From positions 2,666,001 to 2,730,000 of the forward strand of contig NZ_CP078145.1 of assembly GCF_019222765.1 (NCBI RefSeq): a DNA stretch of 64,000 bases. Direction: 5' to 3'. Position 1 is the first letter of the stretch; every line of letters starts with the position of its first letter. The notes beneath the pieces were generated by a model. That model saw nothing but the letters and a program-made list of their open reading frames with translations, had not been told where the DNA came from and did not search any database. This document shows, piece by piece, positions 8,599 through 17,783 of the stretch. Made by a program: the position numbers and the translations under genes. The stretch comes from Nocardia iowensis. GTDB taxonomy: Bacteria; Actinomycetota; Actinomycetes; Mycobacteriales; Mycobacteriaceae.

Positions 8599-9398
8599 CG
8601 GCGGCCGAGCCCGGCGGGGCCGCCGATCCGGCGCGCACCCCCGACCCCGACCTCGTCACCCCGGAGACCGGTACCGAGCCGGGAGCCGCGTCCGACGAGC
8701 GCCGCAAGTATCCGACCGGCGCCCTCGTCCTGCTCGCCCTCGCGGCCGCCGCGCTGTGGGGTTCCTCGCGGATGACCTGGGTGACGGTCACGTCCGCCGA
8801 CGGCCTCACCGAACCGCGCACCGATCACCTCAACGGCGGCGTCTGGTTCGGTGCGCTCACCCCGCTGGCCCTAGTACTGCTGGCGTCCATCGCGGCCGTG
8901 CTGGCCACCCGAGGTTGGCTGCGTCGCGTGCTGGGCGTGCTCATCGCACTGGTCGGCGCGGTGGCGGCGGTACCTGCCTTCGCCCTGCTCACCAACTCCG
9001 GCAAGATCGCCGAGCGGGCGGCGAAGCTGGCCGAACTTCCGGCCAGGGCGCAGGTGGGTGCGGCGACGACGTCGGCACTTCCGGCCGTGCTCGCCTTGCT
9101 CGGCGCACTGGCGGCCTTCGCCGCCGGCGGCTTGCTCGCGCGGATGCCGCAGGACACCGCCCGCCTGTCCGGCAAGTACGACAACCCGGTGTTCCGCCGC
9201 GCCGCCGCCACCGAGCAGGTGACCCAGCGGCGCACCGAGGCCGCGACACCCGGCGCGGAGCCGAACTCGACCCAGCTGTCCGAACGCGTGCTCTGGGATG
9301 CCTTGGACGCGGGCACCGACCCCACCGAGGACCCGCTGAACTCCGGTGGGCGGCCCGACGATCCGGACTCCGGCGAGGCAGGCGGACGTGTCCGCTGA
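8595..9398 (+). CDS. Trp-operon-associated membrane protein (Rv1610-like)
   Basis: This 267-residue protein belongs to the family of membrane proteins that lie between trpE and trpC in many actinobacteria (Trp_oprn_chp). After a disordered, acidic N-terminus, four helices lie near residues 42-60, 85-103, 108-130 and 155-180; the loop [16 protein letters not shown] after the first helix is typical. The cytoplasmic tail of about 85 residues is acidic. The start overlaps the trpE stop, so the two are translated together. The function is not established; the fixed place suggests a part in aromatic amino-acid transport or control. Confidence 0.88.
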   Translation: MTAAEPGGAADPARTPDPDLVTPETGTEPGAASDERRKYPTGALVLLALAAAALWGSSRMTWVTVTSADGLTEPRTDHLNGGVWFGALTPLALVLLASIAAVLATRGWLRRVLGVLIALVGAVAAVPAFALLTNSGKIAERAAKLAELPARAQVGAATTSALPAVLALLGALAAFAAGGLLARMPQDTARLSGKYDNPVFRRAAATEQVTQRRTEAATPGAEPNSTQLSERVLWDALDAGTDPTEDPLNSGGRPDDPDSGEAGGRVR

Positions 9399-9581
9399 GG
9401 AATCCGCGGGCGGTGACTGTGTCGGTTCCCACCTTGTGCGCGGACTGGTTGCCTGGTCCACAACAAGCCCCGGCGCAAACGCGGCCGGTACGGCCATTTA
9501 TTCTTTGTCAGCATCGGTGAGACAGCGCCTGGGGGGATTCTCAGGCAGCAAGTCCGTCTCCCCAGAAAGGATTCGAGCCAG

Positions 9582-10400
9582 ATGACGGTACTCGACTCGA
9601 TTCTCGACGGGGTCCGCGCGGATGTGGCCGCTCGGGAAGCCCTCCTCGATTTCCAGGCGATCAAAGCGGCCGCAGCGGCGAAGCCGAGCCCGCTCGACGC
9701 GCGCGCGGCGCTCCTCGAAGACGGCATCGGCGTCATCGCCGAGGTGAAGCGGGCCAGCCCCTCCAAGGGCGAGCTCGCCGACATCCCCGACCCGGCCAGC
9801 CTGGCCAAGGCGTACGAGGACGGCGGCGCCAGGATCATCAGCGTGCTCACCGAGGGCCGCCGCTTCCACGGGTCCCTGGACGACCTGGACGCGGTCCGGG
9901 CCACCGTGAGCATCCCGATCCTGCGCAAGGACTTCGTCGTCGGGCCGTACCAGATCCACGAGGCCCGCGCGCACGGCGCCGACGTGATCCTGCTGATCGT
10001 CGCGGCGCTGGAGCAGGACGTGCTGTCCTCGCTGATCGACCGCACCGAATCGCTCGGGATGACCGCACTGGTCGAGGTGCACACCGAGGAAGAGGCCGAC
10101 CGCGCGCTCGAGGCAGGCGCCTCGGTGATCGGCGTGAATGCCCGCAATCTCAAGACGCTGGAAGTCGACCGGGATGTCTTCGCCCGGATCGCACCCGGCC
10201 TGCCCACCGAGGTCATCCGGATCGCCGAGTCCGGCATCCGCGGCACCGCCGACCTGCTGGCCTATGCCGGCGCGGGCGCGGACGCCGTCCTGGTCGGCGA
10301 GGGCTTGGTGACCAGTGGTGATCCGCGCGCGGCCGTGTCCGAACTGGTGACCGCGGGCACCCACCCGTCCTGCCCGAAGCCGGCGCGGCGGGGCCGGTGA
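9582..10400 (+). CDS. trpC: Indole-3-glycerol phosphate synthase
   Basis: The 272-residue barrel closes the indole ring from CdRP. Family residues are visible: [13 protein letters not shown] with the catalytic Lys and Ser, [30 protein letters not shown] with the catalytic Lys, and IAESGIRG. It is not fused to TrpF, in line with PriA-type HisA serving both pathways. A gap of 183 bases precedes it, unusual inside this operon, with GAAAGGA before the start. Its stop overlaps the GTG of trpB. Confidence 0.96.
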   Translation: MTVLDSILDGVRADVAAREALLDFQAIKAAAAAKPSPLDARAALLEDGIGVIAEVKRASPSKGELADIPDPASLAKAYEDGGARIISVLTEGRRFHGSLDDLDAVRATVSIPILRKDFVVGPYQIHEARAHGADVILLIVAALEQDVLSSLIDRTESLGMTALVEVHTEEEADRALEAGASVIGVNARNLKTLEVDRDVFARIAPGLPTEVIRIAESGIRGTADLLAYAGAGADAVLVGEGLVTSGDPRAAVSELVTAGTHPSCPKPARRGR

Positions 10401-11659
10401 CCCGAGTGACCGAACTACCCAAGGCCAGCGACGGCATCGCGCACCGCAGCGCGCACGAGCCCGATAGCGGCGGCCACTTCGGCGTCTACGGCGGCAGGCA
10501 CGTGCCGGAGGCGCTCATGGCTGTCATCGAGGACGTCACCGCGATGTACGAGAAGTCCCGGCTCGACCCGGACTTCCTCAACGAGCTGGACCGGCTGCAG
10601 CGCGACTACACCGGCCGTCCGTCGCCGGTGTTCGAATGCACCCGGCTCGCCGAGCACGCGGGTGGCGCGCGCATCCTGCTCAAGCGCGAAGACCTGAACC
10701 ACACCGGTTCACACAAGATCAACAACGTGCTCGGCCAGGCACTGCTGGCCAAGCGCATGGGCAAGACCCGGGTTATCGCGGAGACCGGCGCGGGCCAGCA
10801 CGGCGTCGCCACCGCGACCGCGTGCGCGCTGCTCGGCCTGGACTGCGTCATCTACATGGGCGCCGTCGACACCGCACGGCAGGCGCTGAACGTGGCCAGG
10901 ATGCGGCTGCTCGGCGCCGAGGTGATCTCGGTGACCACCGGCTCGCAGACGCTCAAGGACGCGATCAACGAGGCACTGCGCGACTGGGTGAGCAACGCCG
11001 ACGACACCTACTACTGCTTCGGCACCGCCGCGGGCCCGCACCCGTTCCCCATGCTGGTGCGTGACTTCCAGCGCGTCATCGGCCTGGAGGCCCGCGTGCA
11101 GGTGCAGGAGGCCACCGGCCAGCTGCCCGACGCGGTCGTCGCCTGCGTCGGCGGCGGCTCCAATGCCATCGGCATCTTTCACGCCTTCCTCGACGACGCC
11201 GATGTCCGGCTGGTCGGCTACGAGGCGGCCGGTGACGGCGTCGAAACCGGCAGGCACGCGGCCACCTTCACCGGCGGAACACCGGGCGCGTTCCAGGGCG
11301 CCTACTCGTACCTGCTGCAGGACGAGGACGGCCAGACCGTCGAGTCGCACTCCATCTCGGCCGGTCTGGACTACCCCGGCGTCGGCCCCGAGCACGCCCT
11401 GCTCAAGGACATCGGCCGCGCCGAATACCGGCCGATCACCGACACCGAGGCGATGGACGCGCTGCTGCTGCTCAGCCGGAGCGAGGGCATCATCCCGGCG
11501 ATCGAGTCCGCGCACGCGGTGGCGGGCGCGCTGCAACTGGGCAAGGAACTCGGCCCCGGCTCGATCATCCTGGTGAACCTGTCCGGCCGCGGTGACAAGG
11601 ACATGGACACGGCGGCGCGCTGGTTCGGGCTGTTGGACGAGAAGGACGAACAGAAGTGA
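10397..11659 (+). CDS. trpB: Tryptophan synthase beta chain
   Basis: The 420-residue PLP enzyme joins indole and serine. The PLP Lys lies in [17 protein letters not shown], the glutamate motif in [13 protein letters not shown], and the PLP phosphate loop in [10 protein letters not shown]. This is the TrpB1 type that partners TrpA. The GTG start overlaps the trpC stop. Its TGA (11657-11659) overlaps the GTG of a mini-ORF element that in turn overlaps trpA, so the whole array may be translated by coupled re-initiation. Confidence 0.97.
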   Translation: MTRVTELPKASDGIAHRSAHEPDSGGHFGVYGGRHVPEALMAVIEDVTAMYEKSRLDPDFLNELDRLQRDYTGRPSPVFECTRLAEHAGGARILLKREDLNHTGSHKINNVLGQALLAKRMGKTRVIAETGAGQHGVATATACALLGLDCVIYMGAVDTARQALNVARMRLLGAEVISVTTGSQTLKDAINEALRDWVSNADDTYYCFGTAAGPHPFPMLVRDFQRVIGLEARVQVQEATGQLPDAVVACVGGGSNAIGIFHAFLDDADVRLVGYEAAGDGVETGRHAATFTGGTPGAFQGAYSYLLQDEDGQTVESHSISAGLDYPGVGPEHALLKDIGRAEYRPITDTEAMDALLLLSRSEGIIPAIESAHAVAGALQLGKELGPGSIILVNLSGRGDKDMDTAARWFGLLDEKDEQK

Positions 11660-11736
11660 GCGAGCGTAGCGAGCGAACCATCAATACAGCGCCCATGGCG
11701 TCGACGGAGCCGAGCGTCAGCGAGGCGCAGTCGTGA
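11656..11736 (+). repeat. MIRU-like element with mini-ORF between trpB and trpA
   Basis: The 26-codon ORF starts [12 protein letters not shown] and ends SVSEAQS. Its GTG overlaps the trpB stop (GTGA at 11656-11659), and its TGA at 11734-11736 overlaps the trpA GTG at 11733. Net insertion is 77 bases. The sequence is nearly the same as the hisA unit, differing mainly in the central AAAGACG/CCCATGG part. In most relatives trpB and trpA abut directly. Confidence 0.8.
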
Positions 11737-12533
11737 GCCAACAGTCCCGTCTTGCCAATACCTTCGCCGCATGCCGTAGCGACAATCGTGCCGCGCTCAT
11801 CGGTTACCTACCCGCGGGCTACCCCGACCTGGCCGGTTCCATCGAGGTCTGCCGCACCATGGTCGAATCTGGTTGCGACATCGTCGAAGTCGGTGTCGCC
11901 TACTCTGATCCGGTGATGGACGGCCCGACCATCCAGGCCGCCGCCGACCAGGCGCTGCGCGGCGGTGTGCGGGTCCGCGACGTGTTCTCCGTCGTCGAGG
12001 CGATCACCTCGGCGGCCGGCCAGGCCGTGGTGATGAGCTACTGGAACCCGGTGCTGAAGTACGGCGTCGACACGTTCGCGCGTGACCTCGCCGCCGCGGG
12101 CGGTGCCGGGATCATCACCCCGAACCTCATTCCGGAGGAGGCCGACGACTGGTTCGTCGCCTCGTCCACGCACAACCTGGACCGCATCTTTCTGGTCGCG
12201 CCGTCCTCCACCGAGGAGCGTCTGGTCAAGACCCTCGAGGCGTCGCGCGGTTTCGTGTACGCCGCCTCGACCATGGGTGTCACCGGCGCGCGCGACGCGG
12301 TGTCCTCCGCCGCGCCGGCGCTGTGCGCGCGGATCAGGGCGCATTCCGACATCCCGATCGGCGTCGGCCTCGGCGTCCGCTCGGGTGCGCAGGCGGCCGA
12401 AATCGCTTCCTACGCAGATGGAGTCATCGTCGGCTCGGCGCTGGTGACGGCCGCGGGCGAGAGTCTGGACGCGGTCCGTGCGCTCACCGCCGAGTTGGCC
12501 GAGGGCGTGCGTTCGGCGACCGTCGCTTCCTAG
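11733..12533 (+). CDS. trpA: Tryptophan synthase alpha chain
   Basis: The 266-residue barrel cleaves indole glycerol phosphate and passes indole to TrpB. The N-terminal catalytic Glu is in VEVGVAYSDPVMDGPTIQ, with the second catalytic Asp in that loop. The phosphate loops GVGLGVRSG and DGVIVGSALV are present, as is SYWNPVLKYGV. The GTG start overlaps the mini-ORF stop; no separate ribosome site is evident, so translation probably depends on coupling. Confidence 0.96.
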   Translation: MSQQSRLANTFAACRSDNRAALIGYLPAGYPDLAGSIEVCRTMVESGCDIVEVGVAYSDPVMDGPTIQAAADQALRGGVRVRDVFSVVEAITSAAGQAVVMSYWNPVLKYGVDTFARDLAAAGGAGIITPNLIPEEADDWFVASSTHNLDRIFLVAPSSTEERLVKTLEASRGFVYAASTMGVTGARDAVSSAAPALCARIRAHSDIPIGVGLGVRSGAQAAEIASYADGVIVGSALVTAAGESLDAVRALTAELAEGVRSATVAS

Positions 12534-12608
12534 GGTCGCCGCCGCCGTGACGGCGCGCGGTTTCGGTCGCCACTCGGCGGTGGTTCCAGCGTTGCGGGCG
12601 TTCTCCGC

Positions 12609-12614
12609 TACGGT
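12609..12614 (+). promoter_or_regulatory. Candidate -10 element (TACGGT) of lgt, leaderless
   Basis: TACGGT lies six bases before the GTG start of lgt, the leaderless spacing seen at other genes here. Confidence 0.45.
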
Positions 12615-12620
12615 GGCCCC

Positions 12621-13856
12621 GTGACCTTACGAGTCCTGGCAGACAACGTCTTGGCGCGCAGCGATGTGCTGGCCTACATTCCCAGCCCACCGCAGGGCGT
12701 GTGGCACATCGGCCCGTTCCCGCTCAGGGCATACGCGCTGTGCATCATCATCGGCATCATCGTCGCCATCTGGTGGGGTGAGCGGCGCTGGCGCGCCCGC
12801 GGCGGGCAACCGGGCACGATCCTGGACGTCGCGATGTTCGCGGTGCCGTTCGGTCTGGTCGGCGGTCGGCTTTATCACGTCGCCACCGACTGGCAGAAGT
12901 ACTTCGGCGCCGACGGCGACCCGATGGCGGCGCTGCAGATCTGGAACGGCGGCCTCGGCATCTGGGGCGCGGTGCTGCTCGGCGGCGTCGGCGCCTGGAT
13001 CGGCTGCCGGGTATATCGAATCCCGTTGCCCGCGTTGGGTGACGCGATCGCGCCGCCGATCCTGCTGGCCCAGGCGATCGGCCGCCTCGGCAACTATTTC
13101 AACCAGGAACTCTACGGCCGCGAGACCGACCTCCCATGGGGCCTGGAGATCTACTTCCGGTACGACGACAACCTGAAGCCGGACGCGATGAACGGCGTCT
13201 CCAACGGCGTCGTCGACAAGGTCGTGCACCCCACGTTCCTGTACGAGCTCATCTGGAACGTACTGATCGTGGTGCTGCTGGTCCGACTGGACCGGCACTA
13301 CCGGATCGGCCACGGACGCCTGTTCGCGCTGTATGTGGCGGGTTACAGCTTCGGCCGCTTCTTCGTGGAGCTGATGCGCGACGACGAGGCGACCAAGCTG
13401 GCCGGCATCCGGATCAACTCGTTCACCTCGGCGGTCGTATTCCTCGCGGCCATCGCCTATTTCGTGTTCGCGACCAAGGGCCGCGAGACCGCTGAGCAGT
13501 TGCAACCGGGCGCGGGTCCACGTCCTTGGCCGTGGCAGATCAGCGCGTTGCGTGCGGCGGGTGCCGCGTCCGAGGGTGCCGGGAGCTCGGCCGAGGCGAG
13601 CACGGACAAGGTTGGGCTGGTCAAGGATTCGGCCCCGGAGACCGCCGGTGCGACGGCGGTGGATGCCACCGAGGAATCCACGGAGCCGGACAAGGACGAA
13701 ACCAGCGGCTCCGTCGATGCCGAGGACCCTGTGGCCGACAAGTCCGCTGACGCGGCGGACACCGACGCCGAGTCGGCGAAAGCCGATGCCGAGGAAACCG
13801 CCACCTCCGCGCAGCCCACCGCGCCGAAGAAGGCCGCGGACTCCGACAAGTCCTGA
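12621..13856 (+). CDS. lgt: Prolipoprotein diacylglyceryl transferase with acidic C-terminal tail
   Basis: Lgt attaches diacylglycerol to the lipobox Cys of prelipoproteins in the inner membrane. The family signature GRLGNYFNQELYGRETDLPWG (Arg and Asn for phosphatidylglycerol binding) is near residue 155, HPTFLYELIWN near 205, and YSFGRFFVELMRDDE near 245, with about seven membrane helices. Residues after about 295 form a 115-residue Ala/Asp/Glu/Ser-rich disordered tail, which is longer than in typical Lgt but usual in kin of M. tuberculosis. At least three lipoproteins in this window are substrates by inference. Confidence 0.94.
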   Translation: MTLRVLADNVLARSDVLAYIPSPPQGVWHIGPFPLRAYALCIIIGIIVAIWWGERRWRARGGQPGTILDVAMFAVPFGLVGGRLYHVATDWQKYFGADGDPMAALQIWNGGLGIWGAVLLGGVGAWIGCRVYRIPLPALGDAIAPPILLAQAIGRLGNYFNQELYGRETDLPWGLEIYFRYDDNLKPDAMNGVSNGVVDKVVHPTFLYELIWNVLIVVLLVRLDRHYRIGHGRLFALYVAGYSFGRFFVELMRDDEATKLAGIRINSFTSAVVFLAAIAYFVFATKGRETAEQLQPGAGPRPWPWQISALRAAGAASEGAGSSAEASTDKVGLVKDSAPETAGATAVDATEESTEPDKDETSGSVDAEDPVADKSADAADTDAESAKADAEETATSAQPTAPKKAADSDKS

Positions 13857-13865
13857 AAACGATGG

Positions 13866-13890
13866 TGCCGCCGCCGATTACGCGGCGGCA
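13866..13890 (+). terminator. Possible lgt terminator hairpin
   Basis: An 8-base-pair stem TGCCGCCG/CGGCGGCA with a nine-base loop lies ten bases after the lgt stop. It has no T-tract. Confidence 0.35.
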
Positions 13891-14112
13891 TCACCGCTCG
13901 TCGCGCACCGGGTTTGCGCCGAATTCCCCGCCGCCGATAACGGCGGTCCGCGGCACGGGCGATAACCCGGGCGAATGCCGAGGGTTACCGGGGCGACAAA
14001 CAACACCCGTTTGACAACAATGTCTCGTGATCGTCGCGAGCGTCTCCCGCTCGGCAGATCGATCGATGCCGGGCCGAGCAGAGGGTGCCCGCACGAATGA
14101 GGAGGACATTTA

Positions 14113-14604
14113 GTGACCGACCCTTACCAGCAGAACCCAGGCGGCGGACCACAGTACGGTCCGCCCGGTACGGGTCCGGATCTGAACAAGCCACAGGACA
14201 CCGTGGCGTTCCCGCAGTTCGACGGCCAGCAGCCCGCCGACCCGTACGCGCAGCCGCAGTTCGGCCAGCCCAACCCGTACGGCCAGCAGCCGGGTGGCTA
14301 CCCACCGGCGCAGTACGGCCCCCAGGGCTACAACCCGAATGACCCCGAAGCACCGTACGGCCGTGACCAATTCGGTGTGCCACTCTCGGACAAGCAGAAG
14401 CTCGTCGCGGGTCTGCTGCAGATCTTCCTCGGCAGTTTCGGGGTCGGCCGCTTCTATCTCGGCCACAACGGACTCGGTATCGCCCAGTTGGTCGTCAGTG
14501 CCGTCACCTGTTTCACGCTCGGCTGGATCTGGGGTGTCGTCGACGGCATCCTGATGCTGACCGGCAAGGTGACCGACAGCGAAGGTCGCCCGCTGCGCGA
14601 GTGA
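14113..14604 (+). CDS. TM2-domain membrane protein
   Basis: The 163-residue protein has a disordered first 85 residues rich in Pro, Gln, Tyr and Gly (repeated PYxQP/QYGP pieces). A TM2 domain follows: a positively charged lead DKQKLVAGLLQIFLGSFGVGRFYLGHNGLGIAQL and a second helix VVSAVTCFTLGWIWGVVDGILML, joined by a short turn. The start GTG has GAGGAGG eight bases upstream. In mycobacteria a TM2 gene also follows lgt. Biochemical role is unknown; the domain is often tied to envelope functions. Confidence 0.88.
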   Translation: MTDPYQQNPGGGPQYGPPGTGPDLNKPQDTVAFPQFDGQQPADPYAQPQFGQPNPYGQQPGGYPPAQYGPQGYNPNDPEAPYGRDQFGVPLSDKQKLVAGLLQIFLGSFGVGRFYLGHNGLGIAQLVVSAVTCFTLGWIWGVVDGILMLTGKVTDSEGRPLRE

Positions 14605-14621
14605 GTCATCCCGAGAGGACG

Positions 14622-14660
14622 ACGGGCATCGCCGATCCGGCGGTGCCCGTCCGGGCTTTT
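14622..14660 (+). terminator. Intrinsic terminator after the TM2 gene
   Basis: The stem ACGGGCA...TGCCCGT encloses a second inner stem (CGCCG/CGGCG), and CCGGGCTTTT follows. It stops transcription before the amino-acid transporter genes. Confidence 0.75.
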
Positions 14661-14794
14661 AGCGCGGCTGTTCCGCGAGTACAACCCTTAAACGCACCAT
14701 GATCGGGATAATGTCCTTCGCAGAAGTCCCGGCGTAGCATGAGCCGGATTTGCGTGTTGTGTGTGGAACTCCATGCACCGAAGAGAGGGAACCC

Positions 14795-15550
14795 GTGCGT
14801 CGCAAGCTGTTCGCCGCCGCCATGCTCGCCATCGTCGCCGCCACCGGGCTCACCGCCTGCGGTAGCAGCAGCGATCCGAACGTGTTGAAGGTCGGTACGG
14901 AAGGGACCTACTCGCCGTTCAGCTATCAGGGTTCCGACGGCAAGATCACCGGCTACGACATCGAGGTGATCCAGGCCGTCGGCGACAAGCTCGGCAAGCG
15001 GGTCGAATTCGTGCAGACCCCGTGGGACGCCATCTTCGCCGGCCTCGAGTCCAAGCGCTTCGACCTGGTCGCCAACCAGGTGACCATCAACGACGAGCGC
15101 AAGAACAAGTACGCGCTGTCCACCCCGTACACCACCTCCGACGGCGTGATCGTCACTCGCACCGACAACAACGCCATCACCACCCTCGCCGACCTGAACG
15201 GCAAGACCTGCGCCCAGTCCGCGACCAGCAACTGGGGCAAGGTCGCCGCGGGCGCCGGCGCGAAGGTCGAGGCGGTGGAGGGCTTCGTGCAGGCCATCCA
15301 GCTGCTGAAGAACGGCCGCGTCGACGCCACCGTCAACGACACCCTCGCCGTCGCCGAGTACACCAAGAAGACCGGCGACAACGGCGTGAAGGTCGCGGGC
15401 AAGACCGGTGAGACCAGCAAGCAGGCCTTCGCCGCCCGCAAGGACGACGCGCTGATCAAGGACGTGGACAAGGCGCTGAGCGAGCTGCGCGCCGAGGGCA
15501 AGCTGGCCGCGATTTCCGACAAGTACTTCGGCACCGACGTCAGCAAGTAG
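14795..15550 (+). CDS. Amino-acid ABC transporter substrate-binding lipoprotein, cystine type
   Basis: The 251-residue protein has a signal peptide with lipobox LTAC (Cys at about residue 22). Its SBP family 3 domain resembles the cystine-binding FliY/TcyJ group: VGTEGTYSPFSYQGSDGKITGYDIEV, NQVTINDERKNKYALSTPY and the C-terminal DKYFGTDVSK. The GTG start is preceded by GAGAGGGAA; upstream in-frame codons from a TTG are less likely. The permease follows within 12 bases. Cystine as substrate is inferred from family resemblance only. Confidence 0.88.
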   Translation: MRRKLFAAAMLAIVAATGLTACGSSSDPNVLKVGTEGTYSPFSYQGSDGKITGYDIEVIQAVGDKLGKRVEFVQTPWDAIFAGLESKRFDLVANQVTINDERKNKYALSTPYTTSDGVIVTRTDNNAITTLADLNGKTCAQSATSNWGKVAAGAGAKVEAVEGFVQAIQLLKNGRVDATVNDTLAVAEYTKKTGDNGVKVAGKTGETSKQAFAARKDDALIKDVDKALSELRAEGKLAAISDKYFGTDVSK

Positions 15551-15562
15551 CCGACGCCGTCC

Positions 15563-16231
15563 ATGGATGCCGATACCAGGGAACTGATCTGGCACAACCT
15601 GTGGCCGATGCTGCAGGCCACCGTCGAGAAAACGCTGCCGCTCACCGCGATCAGCTTCGCCATCGGCTTGGTGATCGCGTTGTTCGTGGCATTGGCCAGG
15701 ATGTCACCGGTGTGGCCGCTGTCCGCGGCCGCCCGGTTCTACATCTCGATCATTCGGGGCACGCCGCTGCTGGTGCAGCTGTTCATCGTGTTCTACGCGC
15801 TGCCGCAGTTCAACGTCGTGATCGATCCGTTCCCGGCGGCGGTGATCGCGTTCAGCCTCAATGTCGGTGGCTACGCGGCCGAGGTGGTGCGCGCGTCCAT
15901 CCTCAGCGTCGCGCACGGGCAGTGGGAGGCGGCCAAGGCGCTCGGCATGTCGTATGCGCAGGAACTGCGGCTGATCATCCTGCCGCAGGCTTCGCGCATC
16001 GCCGTGCCGCCGCTGTCCAACACGCTGATCTCGTTGGTGAAGGACACCTCGCTGGCCTCCACCATCCTGGTGACCGAACTGCTCCGGGTCGCCCAGCTGG
16101 CGGCCGCCCCGACCTTCGACTTCTTCGCGCTCTACGGCGTCGCGGCGATCTACTACTGGATCATCTGTTTGATTCTGGGTTTCGCGCAGACCAGATTGGA
16201 GACCCGGCTCGCCCGGCACGTAGCGCGCTGA
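15563..16231 (+). CDS. Amino-acid ABC transporter permease, cystine type
   Basis: The 222-residue permease has five or so membrane helices and the HisM/GlnP family pattern: ARFYISIIRGTPLLVQLFIVFY, then the EAA loop GQWEAAKALGMSYAQELRLIILPQASRIAVPPLSN that docks the ATPase, then LISLVKDTSLAS. It resembles the cystine permease YecS/TcyL. No ATPase gene follows, so the transporter must use one coded elsewhere; the polar amino-acid ATPase at 37111-37902 is one candidate. Confidence 0.9.
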   Translation: MDADTRELIWHNLWPMLQATVEKTLPLTAISFAIGLVIALFVALARMSPVWPLSAAARFYISIIRGTPLLVQLFIVFYALPQFNVVIDPFPAAVIAFSLNVGGYAAEVVRASILSVAHGQWEAAKALGMSYAQELRLIILPQASRIAVPPLSNTLISLVKDTSLASTILVTELLRVAQLAAAPTFDFFALYGVAAIYYWIICLILGFAQTRLETRLARHVAR

Positions 16232-16352
16232 CCGACCGCGCTTACCAGGCATGTTGCGCAATGCGTAACGGTTGTAGGTTTCACCAAGTCGGAGCCGATT
16301 TTTTCACGCAGCTTTCACCTGGGCCACAGCAGGCGCGGGTACCGGTCGGGAC

Positions 16353-16358
16353 TAGGCT
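16353..16358 (+). promoter_or_regulatory. Candidate -10 element (TAGGCT) of pyk, leaderless
   Basis: TAGGCT lies six bases before the GTG at 16365. This supports GTG rather than the adjacent ATG as the first codon. Confidence 0.5.
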
Positions 16359-16364
16359 CTACCC

Positions 16365-17783
16365 GTGATGCGACGGACGAAGATTGTGTGCACGCTCGGC
16401 CCGGCCACTGCCACCGAGGACCGTATCCGCGAACTCGTCGAGAGCGGCATGGACGTGGCTCGGCTGAACTTCAGTCACGGCGAACACGCGGATCACGCCG
16501 AGAACTACAAGAAGGTACGGCAGGCCTCCGACCACCTCGGCAGAGCGGTCGGCATCCTTGCCGACCTGCAAGGACCGAAGATTCGGCTGGGCCGCTTCAT
16601 CGAGGGCAAGACCGTCTGGGCGACGGGTGAAGAGGTACGGATCACCGTCGACGAGGTCGACGGAACCCATGACCGCGTTTCGACCACGTACAAGGAACTC
16701 GCCGCGGATGCCAAGCCGGGCGACCGCCTGCTCGTCGACGACGGCAAGGTCGGTCTCACCGTCACCAAGGTGGACGGCAACGATGTCGTCTGTCGGGTGA
16801 CCGAGGGCGGACCGGTCTCCAACAACAAGGGTGTTTCGCTGCCCGGCATGGACGTGTCGGTGCCCGCGCTGTCCGAAAAGGACATCGAGGACCTGGAATT
16901 CGCGCTGAAGCTCGGTGTCGACTTCATCGCACTGTCGTTCGTGCGGTCCCCGGCCGACGTCGAGCTGGTGCACGACATCATGGACCGGGTCGGCCGCCGG
17001 GTGCCGGTGATCGGCAAGCTGGAGAAGCCGGAGGCCATCGACAACCTGGAAGCCATCGTGCTCGCCTTCGACGCGGTCATGGTCGCCCGTGGTGACCTCG
17101 GCGTCGAGCTGCCGCTGGAGCAGGTGCCGCTGGTGCAGAAGCGGGCCATCCAGATGGCGCGGGAGAACGCGAAGCCGGTGATCGTGGCGACCCAGATGCT
17201 GGAGTCGATGATCGAGAACTCGCGCCCAACCAGGGCCGAGGCCTCCGATGTCGCGAACGCGGTGCTCGACGGCGCCGACGCGGTGATGCTCTCCGGCGAG
17301 ACCTCGGTCGGCGCCTACCCGATCGAGACGGTGCGCACCATGGCGCGCATCGTGCACGCGGTGGAGACCGAATCGACCAGGGTGCCGCCGCTGACCCACG
17401 TGCCGCGCACCAAGCGCGGCGTCATCTCCTACGCCGCCCGCGATATCGGCGAGCGGCTCAACGCCAAGGCGCTGGTCGCGTTCACTCAGTCCGGTGACAC
17501 GGTGCGCCGACTGGCCCGGCTACACACCCCGCTGCCGCTGCTGGCGTTCACCCCGCTGCCCGAAGTCCGCAGCCAACTCGCGCTGACCTGGGGCACCGAG
17601 ACCTTCATCGTGCCGATGGTGGACACCACCGACGCTATGATCCACCAGGTCGATGTAGCACTGCTGTCGATGGAGCGATACCAGAAGGGTGACCTCGTGG
17701 TGATCGTCGCCGGCTCCCCGCCGGGTACGGTCGGCTCTACCAACCTGATCCACGTGCATCGTATCGGTGAGGAGGATCATTAA
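16365..17783 (+). CDS. pyk: Pyruvate kinase
   Basis: The 472-residue enzyme makes pyruvate and ATP from phosphoenolpyruvate. The N-terminal RRTKIVCTLGPATATEDRI, the metal and PEP site ADLQGPKIRLGR, the conserved VIGKLEKPEAIDNL with the catalytic Lys, MVARGDLGVELP, and the signature ATQMLESMIENSRPTRAEASDVANAVLDG are all present. The B domain lies around residues 70-165. It is close to PykA (Rv1617). The TAA is directly followed by the TTG of the thioesterase gene, whose ribosome site GAGGAGG lies inside pyk. Confidence 0.97.
   Translation: MMRRTKIVCTLGPATATEDRIRELVESGMDVARLNFSHGEHADHAENYKKVRQASDHLGRAVGILADLQGPKIRLGRFIEGKTVWATGEEVRITVDEVDGTHDRVSTTYKELAADAKPGDRLLVDDGKVGLTVTKVDGNDVVCRVTEGGPVSNNKGVSLPGMDVSVPALSEKDIEDLEFALKLGVDFIALSFVRSPADVELVHDIMDRVGRRVPVIGKLEKPEAIDNLEAIVLAFDAVMVARGDLGVELPLEQVPLVQKRAIQMARENAKPVIVATQMLESMIENSRPTRAEASDVANAVLDGADAVMLSGETSVGAYPIETVRTMARIVHAVETESTRVPPLTHVPRTKRGVISYAARDIGERLNAKALVAFTQSGDTVRRLARLHTPLPLLAFTPLPEVRSQLALTWGTETFIVPMVDTTDAMIHQVDVALLSMERYQKGDLVVIVAGSPPGTVGSTNLIHVHRIGEEDH

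Noticed and set aside
14011..14016. TTGACA -35 element upstream of the TM2 gene
   Set aside because: No acceptable -10 is found 16-18 bases downstream, so it is not listed as a promoter.
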